Shown here one piece after another: positions 36,448-47,100 of a stretch of 64,000 nucleotides of DNA. The stretch comes from Alteromonas stellipolaris (lineage in GTDB: Bacteria > Pseudomonadota > Gammaproteobacteria > Enterobacterales > Alteromonadaceae), in NCBI RefSeq assembly GCF_001562115.1, contig NZ_CP013926.1, forward strand, positions 2,108,001-2,172,000, read 5' to 3'. A program made the translations under genes and the position numbers. Under the pieces are notes generated by a model. The model was not told where the DNA came from. It saw only the letters and a program-made list of their open reading frames with translations, and did no database searches. Numbering within the stretch: position 1 is the stretch's first letter; each line of letters opens with the position of its first letter.

Positions 36448-38115
36448 CTAGCCAGAGCGCGGATGCTTCGATTTAGCTTTGTGTTGATACATACGTTTAT
36501 CTGCCAACGATATACATTCTGAAGGCACCTTAGTCTCAAGGCTTGTTGCAATCCCAAAGCTAACGCCCGCATCACTCCATTGCTTGCTAAGCTCCATTGA
36601 AACATTCGATACTATTGATAAGGCGCTATCAGCCACGTTTCGGGTTTCTCTGGTCGAATCGGCTTGCAATACCCCTACAAACTCATCGCCTCCTGAGCGG
36701 AAGATATCTCCCAAAAAGTAAAACGATTGTTGCAATAGGCTCGCAGCCTTAATAATAAGTTTGTCGCCTTCATCATGACCGTGTTTATCGTTAATGGCCT
36801 TTAAACCATCTAAATCGATGAAAATAATAACGTAGTAGTCATCTAAGGCTTCAATGCATTCTGTTAGAGAAAATCTGTTACCAAGCTGAGTCATTGAGTC
36901 TATGCGCGATAAGTACTGGTTTCGATTGAACTCCTTTTGCTTTAATTTAAACCACTCAGTTAAGCTCAACAAAATACATAAGCAATCTAGCGACAATGCA
37001 AATATAACAACAGATTCGGGGTACGCTAGCTCACCGAAATACTGGCTGTGAGCAGCAATGTAGTAGCCAAGTGATGCACTGTAGAGTAGATTGCCTGCCA
37101 AAAAATATTTCGCGCGGAAATCTTGCTGTCTAATCATGCTCACACCCACCGCTATGGTCACCACTATCCAGAACATAGCCAATAAGTGAGATAGTAAATA
37201 TGCGATAGAAAATGGCATAAACCACATGCCAACGCCTAATACAACGCTTACTAGACTCAAAGTCTTAAGAAATTTGAACAATTTTTTGTGGTCGGTTTTG
37301 CACTCAAATAAATCTGAGACAAACTGAGCAGCACAGGCAATAGCGAAAGGAAAAAGTAGCATTCCCCAATAACTGGTATTGAATGGGAAATGTACGATAT
37401 CACCAAGCATTCCAGAAGCTGCCATCCAGCCAATAGCATGAATACCCAAATAACCTGCACAGGTTAATGCTACTCTTTTCCTCGTCCCAGAATAGATGAG
37501 CAAGGCCAGCAAGGACAAAATGAACATGGTGGTAATGCCAGCTATGGAAATACCGTTATTAAATTTTTGGAAACGATAAAACTCTGTACTGTCTAACACA
37601 GTAATGGAAACTGGCGTAGGAAACTGCTTGGCCTTAATAAACAGCCATAATTCTACTCGCTCATTTGCCATAACGGTTTGCACCGTCACGGCTTGAAAAT
37701 GAAGCACCGGAGGCGTGCTGTCATCAAGAAGTTGAGAGAAGACTTGAGTGCTAAGTTCAGGCTGAACAGGCGACGAATATGAAGCTAAACCAACATCAAT
37801 GAAGTTGGCATTAACGACAACAAAGTACTGCCCTTTTTGCGAAATATCTAAGACTACTTTGGTGAAGTAACTTCCCGACTTCCCGCCCAGTGATGGCACA
37901 ACCGGGGCGTATTCATAAGCCTCTTTTAAAATTGCGAGCTTATTTTTTGATTCGAGATTTGATGTATCAAAAGAGTAATCTAATTCGTGCCACACATTAG
38001 CATCAGCGATTATACGCTTATCATCAACGACTGATATAGGTTCCTGACCAAATGCGGGGACTACCACCAGTATGAGGAGAAAATAAAAAACACCCAAATG
38101 AAAGTAAGAAAGCAA
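36448..38115 (-). CDS. Membrane diguanylate cyclase (7TMR-DISM + GGDEF)
   Basis: 555 aa. Signal-like N-terminus (1-23), a periplasmic sensor region (about 24-180), seven membrane segments resembling 7TMR-DISM (about 190-385), and a C-terminal GGDEF domain (about 400-550) that makes cyclic di-GMP. The active site is intact: DLDGLKAINDKHGHDEGD and SGGDEF. The usual inhibitory RxxD site upstream of GGDEF is absent (the residues there are FLGD), so product inhibition at the I-site is not expected. The start is TTG 38115 with AAGG seven bases upstream. Confidence 0.9.
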   Translation of the reverse strand: MLSYFHLGVFYFLLILVVVPAFGQEPISVVDDKRIIADANVWHELDYSFDTSNLESKNKLAILKEAYEYAPVVPSLGGKSGSYFTKVVLDISQKGQYFVVVNANFIDVGLASYSSPVQPELSTQVFSQLLDDSTPPVLHFQAVTVQTVMANERVELWLFIKAKQFPTPVSITVLDSTEFYRFQKFNNGISIAGITTMFILSLLALLIYSGTRKRVALTCAGYLGIHAIGWMAASGMLGDIVHFPFNTSYWGMLLFPFAIACAAQFVSDLFECKTDHKKLFKFLKTLSLVSVVLGVGMWFMPFSIAYLLSHLLAMFWIVVTIAVGVSMIRQQDFRAKYFLAGNLLYSASLGYYIAAHSQYFGELAYPESVVIFALSLDCLCILLSLTEWFKLKQKEFNRNQYLSRIDSMTQLGNRFSLTECIEALDDYYVIIFIDLDGLKAINDKHGHDEGDKLIIKAASLLQQSFYFLGDIFRSGGDEFVGVLQADSTRETRNVADSALSIVSNVSMELSKQWSDAGVSFGIATSLETKVPSECISLADKRMYQHKAKSKHPRSG

Positions 38116-38303
38116 AATCGAACCTTGTCTGCAGGTAAAAGGGCAACAAAACTGTTACTTGTCCTATATCAAGCATAAACCTGCTTGCTCAGAATACATA
38201 ATATAAAAGAGGAAATTTACTTTTTATACGCAATATTCTGTAAGGCAATAGCGACACACGAGCTCTTAACGCAGTATTAATTTTGCTTCAGCCTACTTAT
38301 TAG

Positions 38304-38492
38304 CTAAGCATAAATACTTTCAACCGTAGTATTAAGCAACCAACGTAAAAATACTTTAGTATCTCTGTTGTTGTGAAATTGAACTGACTTTTGACACTCT
38401 TTATCGGTAAAAACAACGTTGAAGTTATTTACTGAGATTGTCGAAATAGGAGGAAGTGTACGGAGCGAAGCGCCGTTAATAGTATGAGACAT
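38304..38492 (-). CDS. Possible 62-aa hypothetical protein
   Basis: Frame begins MSHTINGASLRTLPPI and ends LRWLLNTTVESIYA, with no signal or membrane segment. An AT-rich promoter-like stretch (TATTAT) lies upstream, but the ribosome-binding site is weak. It is separated from the cold-shock gene by a terminator. It is unrecognised and could be spurious. Confidence 0.33.
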   Translation of the reverse strand: MSHTINGASLRTLPPISTISVNNFNVVFTDKECQKSVQFHNNRDTKVFLRWLLNTTVESIYA

Positions 38493-38607
38493 ATAATTTT
38501 TCTTTGTATAATAATATTGCTAGTTTTTTATTCGTTTTAAAATTCCTTTCAAAATTCTGTTCTTATCAAACCAAAAATAAATAAAAATATTAGTACTGCA
38601 CAATTAA

Positions 38608-38635
38608 AAAAGGCTAAGTAGAAACTTAGCCTTTT
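38608..38635 (-). terminator. Terminator of the cold-shock gene
   Basis: 12-bp stem AAAAGGCTAAGT / ACTTAGCCTTTT with an AGAA loop. Read on the minus strand it is followed by a run of T residues. Confidence 0.92.
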
Positions 38636-38658
38636 GTCGTTGTATTTTAAAGTTCTAC

Positions 38659-38871
38659 TTAAAGAACAACAACGTTTGCAGCTTGAAGGCCTTTTTGACC
38701 TTGTTCTACGCTGAAGCTAACTGCTTGGCCTTCAGAAAGAGTTTTGAAGCCGTCAGAAGCGATTGAACGGAAATGTACGAATACGTCTTTACCGCCACCG
38801 TCTTGAGTAAGAAAACCAAAACCTTTATCTTCGTTGAACCATTTAACTGTGCCGTTTACTGTATCAGACAT
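38659..38871 (-). CDS. Cold-shock-domain protein (CspA family)
   Basis: 70-aa single OB-fold nucleic-acid-binding protein. [23 protein letters not shown] carries RNP1 (KGFGFL) and VFVHF is RNP2, closing with [11 protein letters not shown] use ATG 38871 (MSDTV...), not a longer frame from 38922, because family members start here and AAGG sits at normal distance. Acts as an RNA chaperone. The rather long AT-rich upstream region could hold a structured leader, as in cold-induced csp genes, but no cold box was identified. Confidence 0.95.
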   Translation of the reverse strand: MSDTVNGTVKWFNEDKGFGFLTQDGGGKDVFVHFRSIASDGFKTLSEGQAVSFSVEQGQKGLQAANVVVL

Positions 38872-39424
38872 GTTTGTAACCTTATATATTTGAAGTAATT
38901 GGTGAAATTCACCGGATAGCAATAGATTTAACTTACTAGTAACGCAAATGTATATCTATTAAAACTTCGATAAAACTGAAGAATAAAAGGGTACAACGCA
39001 GTAGTAGAAAAAGCTTTTAATTATCTAAAGCGGGCGTAATGTACATCTTTCAGTCAGGTAAGTCTACCGATATCGCTATTTATTTCACTTACCGTGCAAC
39101 ATATTGCTGTACAACTTTCATTACAATTGGCCACATACCGTAACCCTCGTGCCCTCCCCCCGCATATACCTTCAATTCGCGGCGCAAGCTCGGCTTAAAA
39201 CTTACTTACGTATGTTGATAAGATCGTCAAGTTATTTACTACATCAACCTCGCCGCCTTAAAATAGACAATATTGGAATGTGGGGCTTTTAACTATCCTT
39301 TTTTGCTAGCGGTTTAACGATAGGCGCTTGCAGCCATTGTATTTGCGCCATAGTGTCTCATTCCTTTCACATACCCATAGTAAACTGATATATATGATGT
39401 CCTTAGAAGGACGGGGAGAATCGA
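38872..39424. other. Intergenic region between csp and gloA
   Basis: 553 bases with the csp promoter/leader on the minus strand and the gloA promoter on the plus strand (GGGGAG ribosome-binding site just before gloA). A 62-codon plus-strand frame at 39104 has no coding character and is not called. No repeat or RNA gene was recognised. Confidence 0.6.
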
Positions 39425-39811
39425 ATGAGAATGCTACACACCATGCTTCGTGTTGAGGATCTTGATGCGTCTTTGCACTTCTACACTAATTTGATGGGCA
39501 TGAAGCTGCTAAGAAAGTCTGAAAACCAAGCTTATGAATACACGCTCGCTTTCGTGGGTTATGGTGAAGAAACTAACACTACCGTACTTGAACTCACTTA
39601 TAACTGGGGCGACAACACCTATGAAAAAGGCACGGCTTACGGCCACATCGCCATCGAAGTAGACGATATTTATCAGTTCTGCGAAAACCTAGAGCAAAAT
39701 GGCTGTGATGTATACCGCAAGCCAGGCCCCGTAAAGGGCGGCTCTACTGTCATTGCTTTTGTTCGCGATCCAGATGGCTATGCCATCGAACTTATTCAAA
39801 CAAAACAATAA
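39425..39811 (+). CDS. gloA: Lactoylglutathione lyase (glyoxalase I)
   Basis: Converts the hemithioacetal of methylglyoxal and glutathione to S-lactoylglutathione. 128 aa, the usual short bacterial form with two VOC half-domains. The N-terminus [20 protein letters not shown] supplies a metal-binding His, [10 protein letters not shown] a Glu, [12 protein letters not shown] a His, and the C-terminal [11 protein letters not shown] a Glu, which are the four metal ligands. Followed 50 bases later by glpQ with no terminator visible, so the two may form an operon. Confidence 0.96.
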   Translation: MRMLHTMLRVEDLDASLHFYTNLMGMKLLRKSENQAYEYTLAFVGYGEETNTTVLELTYNWGDNTYEKGTAYGHIAIEVDDIYQFCENLEQNGCDVYRKPGPVKGGSTVIAFVRDPDGYAIELIQTKQ

Positions 39812-39861
39812 GTCTCTATTTTAAAATACAGCGGCCCTATTAATAAGGATATTGCCCTATC

Positions 39862-40884
39862 ATGCTAAAAATTCGTCACGCTCTACTTACTTTCTCGCTT
39901 TCTATCTCGATTTTTGCAAGCCCAGTACTATTGGCGAAAGACTTCGATGTTATTGCTCATAGGGGCGCGTCAGGTTATCTGCCTGAGCACACATTAGAAG
40001 CCGCCACGCTTGCTTTTGCCATGAACCCTGACTTTATTGAGCAAGATGCGGTTATTACTAAAGATGGGATTGCTGTGGTCTTGCACGACATACACTTAGA
40101 AACAGTAACCAATGTAGAGCAAGTATTTCCAGAGCGTGCACGTAAAGATGGTCGCTTTTACGCCTTAGACTTCACGTTAGCTGAGCTTCGCACTCTGCAA
40201 GTACACGAACGAGCGAACAGCAAGGGTGAACAAGTTTTTACAAAACGCTATACAGGGAATACGGCAAATTTTACCGTGGCAACCTTAGAAGAACACTACG
40301 AGCTTATTACTCAGCTTAATCGAGAGTTCAATACCAATGTAGGGGTTTATACGGAAGTAAAATCACCAGCGTGGCATAACGAACAAGGAGTAGACGCTAG
40401 CCAGATTGTGATTGCATCACTAACACGATTTAATCTTGCCAATAAAGACGCCAACAGTTACTTGCAGTGTTTCGACTTCGATGAAATAAAGCGCATTAGA
40501 AAAGACCTAAACTATGCGGGAAAAGTGGTCATGCTAATAGGTGAAAACAGTTGGGGAGAATCAACCACAGACTACGATTGGATCAAAAGTGAAGCAGGCA
40601 TGAAAGAAGTGGCAAACTATGCCGACGGTTTAGGCCCCTGGTTAGGTCAACTACTAGACCCACAAGCGATGGAAGCAGGTAAATTAGTACCCGCATCCTG
40701 GGTTGAGTATGCCCATTCAGAAGGTTTCATTATTCATCCCTACACGTTCCGTCAAGATGCCCTTCCGCCAGGCATGACAGCAGAACAGCTTCTTTCTACC
40801 CTTAAACACGTGGTGAACGTAGACGGCGTATTTACCGACCATGTGCCGCCGGTAAAAGCCTGGCTTGAAGCACAAGGCGAATAG
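39862..40884 (+). CDS. glpQ: Periplasmic glycerophosphodiester phosphodiesterase
   Basis: Hydrolyses glycerophosphodiesters to glycerol-3-phosphate and an alcohol. 340 aa with a Sec signal (MLKIRHALLTFSLSISIFASPVLLA). The core shows IAHRGASGYLPEHT, EQDAVITKDGIAVVLHDIHL with the catalytic His pair and Ca-binding acids, and VYTEVKSP. Length and the periplasmic signal fit GlpQ, not cytosolic UgpQ. Confidence 0.95.
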   Translation: MLKIRHALLTFSLSISIFASPVLLAKDFDVIAHRGASGYLPEHTLEAATLAFAMNPDFIEQDAVITKDGIAVVLHDIHLETVTNVEQVFPERARKDGRFYALDFTLAELRTLQVHERANSKGEQVFTKRYTGNTANFTVATLEEHYELITQLNREFNTNVGVYTEVKSPAWHNEQGVDASQIVIASLTRFNLANKDANSYLQCFDFDEIKRIRKDLNYAGKVVMLIGENSWGESTTDYDWIKSEAGMKEVANYADGLGPWLGQLLDPQAMEAGKLVPASWVEYAHSEGFIIHPYTFRQDALPPGMTAEQLLSTLKHVVNVDGVFTDHVPPVKAWLEAQGE

Positions 40885-40911
40885 CAACAACAAATATATT
40901 ATTCACTTCAC

Positions 40912-40939
40912 GAAAAAGCGGCCATTAAGCCGCTTTTTC
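40912..40939. terminator. Bidirectional terminator, glpQ/motY
   Basis: GAAAAAGCGGC / GCCGCTTTTTC, an 11-bp perfect stem with a CATTAA loop and A/T tracts on both sides, between the convergent glpQ and motY genes. Confidence 0.92.
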
Positions 40940-40977
40940 AAATTTGTTTATATTTTTTACTTAGATTTTAGATAACC

Positions 40978-41844
40978 CTAAGATTTAGATAACCGCACTA
41001 CTACCCTTCTATTTTGCGCTCGCGACTCTCGGGTATCGTTATTTGCTATATGGCGCTTCTCACCGTGCCCCGTCAGTTGAATTCTGTCATCGGGCACGCC
41101 TATGGTAGTTAAGTAGCTTTTTACTTCATTGGCTCGGCGTATAGATAATTGTTCGTTGTTCCATCGCCCGCCATAGCTATCGGTATAGCCATCAAGCAAT
41201 ACTAACTCTAAGTCGCTATCTTCTTTTAGGTATTCCCCAATCATTGTTAGGCGCTTTTGAGAATACTTAGTCAGTTCGGTACTGTTTTTCTGATACGACA
41301 ACACCGTATAGGCAATATCGTCGAAGTTGTAAGGCAATAAGTTAGACACACACTTAACGAAGTCTCGATACACCTTCGAGAAATTACTGGCGTTTAATGC
41401 AACACTCACTTTATCGTATTCGTTATACCAGTCTTGATAATAAATGGTAGGCCAGAAGCCTTTTTCGAGTTCACTTAGCATAGTCCATGCAGCGTCTTGC
41501 GGAAGGTCACCGTTATATTGCGTGCGCAATGTCATATCGGCGATGGTTTTAGGCGCTACACCCGGCATCCACTTTGGCGGTACAGAATAAACAGCAGCTA
41601 CATCGAAGCGGTTAGGCAATAAATGCATGTCTAGCTCAAATTCCATATTAAGCCGTTTAGAAGCCACGCTTGTAAACATGGCATCGCCGTAACCGGGTAA
41701 AGGATGGTTCAATGTACATTGCAAACGCGATGCATCAACCACTTCCCAGTTAGACGTTTCTACCGTAGCAGAATACTGACGCATAGCACCGCTTGCGACC
41801 GTAGTAAAAAACAACGGAATAAGTAAACCGAATTTACGCTTCAC
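40978..41844 (-). CDS. motY: Flagellar T-ring protein MotY
   Basis: About 288 aa, periplasmic, needed to hold the sodium-driven PomA/PomB stator around the motor in Vibrio and relatives. Signal peptide MKRKFGLLIPLFFTTVASG, an N-terminal MotY domain (AMRQYSATVETSNWEV... about 20-150), and a C-terminal OmpA-like peptidoglycan-binding domain (LVLLDGYTDSYGGRWNNEQLSIRRANEVKSYL). I prefer GTG 41844 behind GAGTGG; GTG 41856 is an alternative. No other flagellar gene is nearby, as is usual for motY. Confidence 0.9.
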   Translation of the reverse strand: MKRKFGLLIPLFFTTVASGAMRQYSATVETSNWEVVDASRLQCTLNHPLPGYGDAMFTSVASKRLNMEFELDMHLLPNRFDVAAVYSVPPKWMPGVAPKTIADMTLRTQYNGDLPQDAAWTMLSELEKGFWPTIYYQDWYNEYDKVSVALNASNFSKVYRDFVKCVSNLLPYNFDDIAYTVLSYQKNSTELTKYSQKRLTMIGEYLKEDSDLELVLLDGYTDSYGGRWNNEQLSIRRANEVKSYLTTIGVPDDRIQLTGHGEKRHIANNDTRESRAQNRRVVVRLSKS

Positions 41845-42100
41845 AACTATACCCACTCAACTGATAAACCATACCTAACGAAAAGGCGCTTACAGAATAT
41901 ATCGTCCTTAGTGTAGAAAAGTTTAGCCTTCTATACCATTAATACCATCAATTATGCCCTCATTTCAGGTTTCTAACGCCCCACATTGAAATTCAGGCTG
42001 GATACCGTGGGTTATCCTTGCCATAATCCCAGCACTTTTTGTAGCATTTCTATGTTGATACAGCTTTGTTACGTAACCAAAGAACCTGCTAAGAGAAACT

Positions 42101-42757
42101 ATGTCTGAGTTGCACCACTCCCTTCCTCATCGTTTTAGGGGCTACTTCCCTGTTGTTATCGACGTTGAAACCGCCGGTTTTAATGCTGGGACCGATGCCT
42201 TACTTGAAATTGCTGCCGTAACGGTAAAAATGGAAGAAGATGGTCTGATTTATCCCGACCAAACTTTTCATTACCATGTCGATCCTTTTGAAGGCGCGAA
42301 CTTAGAGCCTGCAGCGCTAGAGTTTAACGGCATTGACCCTCACTGTGCCCTGCGCGGTGCCATAGAAGAAAGTGAAGCAATGAAGTCGTTGTGCAAAGGT
42401 ATTCGTAAAGCGCAAAAAGATGCGGATTGCCAGCGCTCGGTGATTGTGGCGCATAACGCCACCTTCGACCAAAGTTTCGTCAACGCGGCTATCGCTCGTT
42501 GTAATATCAAACGCACGCCTTTTCACCCCTTTGTGTCTTTTGATACCACCAGCCTTGCTGGTTTAACGTTAGGCCAAACTGTTTTGGTTAAAGCCTGCCG
42601 TGCGGCAGGTATTGAGTTTGATCAAAAAGAAGCCCACAGCGCATTATATGATGCGCAAAAAACCACGGAACTGTTTTGCTTTATGGTAAATCGTTACAAA
42701 ACATTGGGCGGCTGGCCCTTAGCTGGTGAACCTATCAGCCCTGATGAGCCTTGCTGA
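42101..42757 (+). CDS. rnt: Ribonuclease T
   Basis: 3'-exoribonuclease that trims tRNA and other stable RNA ends; DEDD family. 218 aa. Exo [10 protein letters not shown] (Asp and Glu), Exo II in [10 protein letters not shown], and Exo [20 protein letters not shown] (His and Asp, DEDDh type) are all present. Start ATG behind GAGAAACT. Transcribed divergently from motY. Confidence 0.97.
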   Translation: MSELHHSLPHRFRGYFPVVIDVETAGFNAGTDALLEIAAVTVKMEEDGLIYPDQTFHYHVDPFEGANLEPAALEFNGIDPHCALRGAIEESEAMKSLCKGIRKAQKDADCQRSVIVAHNATFDQSFVNAAIARCNIKRTPFHPFVSFDTTSLAGLTLGQTVLVKACRAAGIEFDQKEAHSALYDAQKTTELFCFMVNRYKTLGGWPLAGEPISPDEPC

Positions 42758-42824
42758 TAAGCAACGTCTGAAATACTGCCTTGGCTGCAATCGCTTCAAA
42801 TTAAAATTTATTCAGTAGAAATAA

Positions 42825-42850
42825 AAAACAGCGCCGAATGGCGCTGTTTT
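42825..42850. terminator. Bidirectional terminator, rnt/peroxiredoxin
   Basis: AAAACAGCGCC / GGCGCTGTTTT, an 11-bp perfect stem with a GAAT loop, between the convergent rnt and peroxiredoxin genes. Confidence 0.92.
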
Positions 42851-42935
42851 AGTATTAGGTAGACGTATTTGCATAAAGCCTGTTTAACAAGCCTGAGTGC
42901 TTACTTTTAAGGCTTTTGTAGATACTTTCGGCCTA

Positions 42936-43541
42936 TTATAACTTTTCAGCCTCTGCTGCAAGGTACTTAGCTACGCCCTCTGGTGAAGCGTCCATACCCG
43001 CTTTACCTTGTGTCCAACCCGCTGGGCAAACTTCGCCATGATCCTGATGGAATGCAAGTGCATCGACCATACGAAGCATTTCGTCTACATTACGGCCTAG
43101 CGGAAGGTCGTTAATTACTTGATGACGTACTAGGCCTTCTTCATCAATCAGGAAAGAACCTCTAAATGCCACGCCATCTTCTGGATGCTCTACATCATAC
43201 GCCTGACAAATTTCATGTTTCACGTCGGCCACTAACGTATATTGAACTGGACCAATGCCACCTTCGTTTACAGGCGTATTTCGCCATGCGTTATGAGAAA
43301 ACTGTGAATCGATAGAAACCCCAATCACTTCTACGCCGCGTTTTTTAAATTCTTCAAAACGCTTATCAAAAGCAATAAGTTCAGATGGGCAAACAAAGGT
43401 AAAATCTAGCGGGTAGAAAAAAAGTACCGCTTTTTTGCCTTTGATGGTTTCAGATAGTGAAAATGAATCAACTATTTCACCTGAACCTAATACTGCAGCA
43501 GCGGTAAAATCCGGCGCTGGACGGCCAACTAATACACTCAT
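42936..43541 (-). CDS. Typical 2-Cys peroxiredoxin (AhpC/TSA family)
   Basis: 201 aa. Peroxidatic Cys is in FTFVCPSE (about residue 49) and resolving Cys in GEVCPAGW (about 170). The C-terminal YLAAEAEKL tail is that of Prx1/AhpC-type enzymes. It reduces H2O2 and organic peroxides. ATG 43541 (MSVLVGRPAPDF) is preceded by GGAG at seven bases, so the longer frame from 43553 is not used. No ahpF reductase is adjacent, so thioredoxin is a likelier reductant. Confidence 0.95.
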   Translation of the reverse strand: MSVLVGRPAPDFTAAAVLGSGEIVDSFSLSETIKGKKAVLFFYPLDFTFVCPSELIAFDKRFEEFKKRGVEVIGVSIDSQFSHNAWRNTPVNEGGIGPVQYTLVADVKHEICQAYDVEHPEDGVAFRGSFLIDEEGLVRHQVINDLPLGRNVDEMLRMVDALAFHQDHGEVCPAGWTQGKAGMDASPEGVAKYLAAEAEKL

Positions 43542-43764
43542 GAATATCTCCAATTTATATAAAAACTAAATAATAAGTAAAACGTCTTTTCACTGGGCGT
43601 TTTCTAACTCTCTTTATTGGTACTTTATCTTAGATAACAAGCGGTAACGCACTCTACTTCTGCTAATTTTTCAAGATTTATTCACTCATCGTACCAACGG
43701 CCACCCTTTTTGATGATTTCTTGAGTGTGAATACGACTAAATCTCACTTGCATTAGAATGAAAT

Positions 43765-43779
43765 AGCAATTATTATCAT
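43765..43779. promoter_or_regulatory. Fur box candidate upstream of bfd
   Basis: TAGCAATTATTATCA matches 11 of 14 positions of the 7-1-7 Fur consensus TGATAAT-N-ATTATCA, with a perfect right half. It is about 25 bases before the bfd start codon, in promoter range. bfd is iron-repressed in many Proteobacteria. Confidence 0.6.
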
Positions 43780-43803
43780 TTACAGACTTATTTGGAGTGT
43801 TTT

Positions 43804-43998
43804 ATGTTTGTATGTATGTGTTACGGCGTTACCGATAAAAGCATACGCGCCGCAGTACAAGGTAATGGCGTAGGTAACATGCGTGAATTGCGTGAACATA
43901 TGGAACTTGGTTCCCAGTGTGGCAAGTGCATCCAAATGGCACAACAGATTATCGATCAAACCATCATCGATGATTCTATGTTTAAAAACGTAGGCTAG
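43804..43998 (+). CDS. bfd: Bacterioferritin-associated ferredoxin
   Basis: 64-aa [2Fe-2S] protein that donates electrons to bacterioferritin for iron release. MFVCMCYGVTDKSIRAAV supplies the first two Cys (C-x-C), and GSQCGKCIQMAQQII the second pair (C-x2-C), the Fer2_BFD arrangement. ATG 43804 is used because a GGAG lies just upstream; a TTG 12 bases earlier would disrupt that. No bacterioferritin gene is in the window. Confidence 0.95.
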   Translation: MFVCMCYGVTDKSIRAAVQGNGVGNMRELREHMELGSQCGKCIQMAQQIIDQTIIDDSMFKNVG

Positions 43999-44106
43999 CC
44001 CTTTCTTTTTTCCTAGGTATTTTCCTAGTTTCTATTTTTTAGGTCTTATTTTTTAGATTCTATCCAAAATTTATCTGACCTTCTATTTCAATCAACTTTT
44101 GTGTCG

Positions 44107-47100
44107 TTAATCAACACTGTATTCCAATCCTAAATAATAGAATGCGCCATTAATTCCCCCAGGCGATGTTGGCGGATATAAAGCCCCCACTTCCCCACTA
44201 AATGGATTGCTATCAGGTTTTGTATCAAATAAGTTTTGCACACCTAGCGTAACTCGCCACGCTGGTGAAAAAAACCATGCTACTTGCGCATCTGCCGTTA
44301 GCGTGTCGCTTCCAAAAATATCCATTCCCGCTGAAGCATCTAAATGGTCTTCGTAGTATTTGCCGTAGTAGTTTGCCCGCCACGTAAAATTAAAGTCACC
44401 AATGTACTGTTCAAGCGTCAAACTGCCTCTGTGTGCTGGCAAGTTATCTTCTAGCATTCTAATACGCTGTGTTGTCAGGTTTGGCATTAAGGTTATCTCA
44501 CCATCAACCATGGTGGGATACAAGGTCACCCGCTCTACTTGTGTGTCTGTCCAATTGTAAGCTAACAACAATGTCTGCTTCCAATCTTGTACCATGAAGT
44601 CGTAGTGAACCACTAAATCGACCCCTTGGGTTTGGGTATCAAAGTCATTGGTGAAAAATTTTGCGGCATTGTAGTTCGCCGCATCGTCGCGGCCGTTCGC
44701 ACTAAGCACTTGGATGTCTGCCTCACTAAGCGGTATTGCTGACGTGGTACTGATCCTGTCCATTAAACGGATATTAAAATAGTCGAGGGTTGCGAAAAAG
44801 GTATCACTTACGTGCATCACCGCACCTAAACTAAAGTTAACCGACTCTTCTGGAGTGAGCGGTGTTGCACCTAGCTGTTGTGATATCAAATCAGTGGGCG
44901 GCAGTGTGGCTTGGTCTTCTAGTCCATTCGCGCTATAAGCCGTGGTGACATTAATCACATTACTTTGACCAACCGTCGGCGCTTTAAAGCCAGTATTGAT
45001 AGAGCCTCGAAGGGCAAATAAGTCATTAACCTTATATCGCGTACTTAGCTTACCATCAAAGGTAGAGCCAAAATCAGTAAAGTGTTCAACGCGGGTGGCT
45101 ACACCAAACTGCCATGCTTCACTTAAAAAAAACTCCAAATCTATGTACACCGCCCAATTACTTCTGCTCCAGTGCCCTGCAGATTGAGGCTGGTAACCAG
45201 GAAATCCGTTCGAGCCAATGCTGAACCCTTGCGATGCCCCCGTTGTGGAGTCGAAAGCAAGCGAGCCTGCGGCATAAGAGGCATCATCACCGGCTTTTTG
45301 AAAGTAAGTTTCTCTGCGCCATTCTGCGCCCATAGCAATACTAATTGGCTCTTCAAATACGGATTGAATTAGCTTTGCGAAATCAAGATTAAACGTACGC
45401 TCTACTTGGCTAACTGAGCCTGGAGAAAAAGAAAGTGGCGAGTCTGGCCCGAGGGAAGGATTAACGGTGCCAGACAAACGGTAAGCGATATCTGAGTAGC
45501 CAACACTGGCGCTTAAATCCATCGCCCAGCCATTGTCTAATTCCGTTTTGACGCCAGCAAATACAGAGGCATCAGTAATTGTGCCACCAAATTGTGGGGT
45601 AAACCCACCAGGAAACCACTCGTTAAAGGCAAAGCAGTTCGCACCAAGTGCCGTGGTGTTATCGGCAATACGCAAATAATCGGGGTTATCCAATACATTA
45701 GTATCATCAAGGAAAATGGTGGGGCAGCTAATCCCCTGCCCTATACCGTCTAAATCCCCAACCAATAAGCGACTTTCGCTCGTTTCTTCGTTTGTTTCAG
45801 AAAAAACACCTTCTCGGGTTTGTGGGTTACGAAAGTAAAAACCGCCACTTATTTCACGATGGGCATAAGTTGCTAACGCGTAACCTTCGTAGTTAGGCGA
45901 AATATCCCACCCAGCATTTACCGACATTTTCATGTCTTCATTAACGTCTAACGCGCCCCATATTTGCGCAGGGCTGCTTATAAACGTATTACCCGCATCA
46001 ATGAGGCCTTGTGCATCATCACGCTGAACAGAGCGTGATGTGCCTTGTTGCTGTCGATATTCTACCGTGGCGTTCAAGAAGCCGTTTTCACCTAAACGAA
46101 AGCCTTTATTAGCCTGTATCTGAAATAACTCACCATCACCTTCAGAATAGGTACCCGTTTTAAGTGCGACGCTGCCCCCTGAATCACTATCATCAAGTAC
46201 GAAGTTAATCACGCCAGCAATTGCATCTGAACCGTATTGTGCCGCAGCACCATCTCGTAAAACTTCAATTTGTTTTAATGCATAAGCAGGGATAACCGAA
46301 ATATCCGGCCCCTGTGCGCCATCAGATAAGCCACCGCCAAGAAAAGTAATGACTGCCGAGCGATGTCTGCGTTTACCGTTGACGAGCAGTAATGTGTGAT
46401 CTGACGCCATACCTCGTAAATTAGCAGGTCGCACTAAACTGGTAGCATCATTAATTGGCTGGTCGTTTACGTTTAAAGAAGGCACCATGGTGCTTAGCAT
46501 CGACAAGGCATCGCTGTTGCCTTGTGAACGTAACGATTCTGAGCCAATAATATCGAGTGGCACGGGCGATTCGACCACACTACGAGGAGAACTTCTGGTA
46601 CCCACTACAGCAATACGCTCAAGTGCATTACTCGTGTCTTCTTCTTGAACCTTCTCTTCACCCTCGTCTTTTCTATTTTGAGCAACTACATCACTGCGAG
46701 AACGAATACTGACTTGCCCAGCACTGTCGGTCACCACGGCAAGCTCGGTGCCATCAAGCAATTTTGATAAGGCTTCGTTAAGGGTGAAGTTACCCTCTAA
46801 AGAATTGGTTTTAACCGTTTGCGCTAAGTCGAAAGGAAATAAGAGTGTGGTATTAGCTTGCTTTGCTAGTTCTGTTAGCGCGTCGTCGGCATCTTGGGCT
46901 GGAATTGAAAACTGAAAGGCCGTTTGATTAGACTGCTTTATTGGGCTTGGCGCATTTTCTTGTTTGCTACGTTGACCAGCTTGAGACTCGGGCTCTTGCG
47001 CGTATGCGCCCTGAATGGGACCAGCACAAACGGCTAACACAAAGCAAATACTTGCCTTGCGCACACTGTTATAGCTGCGCACTACTGCACGATAAAAATT

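Noticed and set aside
39104..39292. 62-codon plus-strand frame before gloA
   Set aside because: Unusual composition, no ribosome-binding site, no family resemblance.
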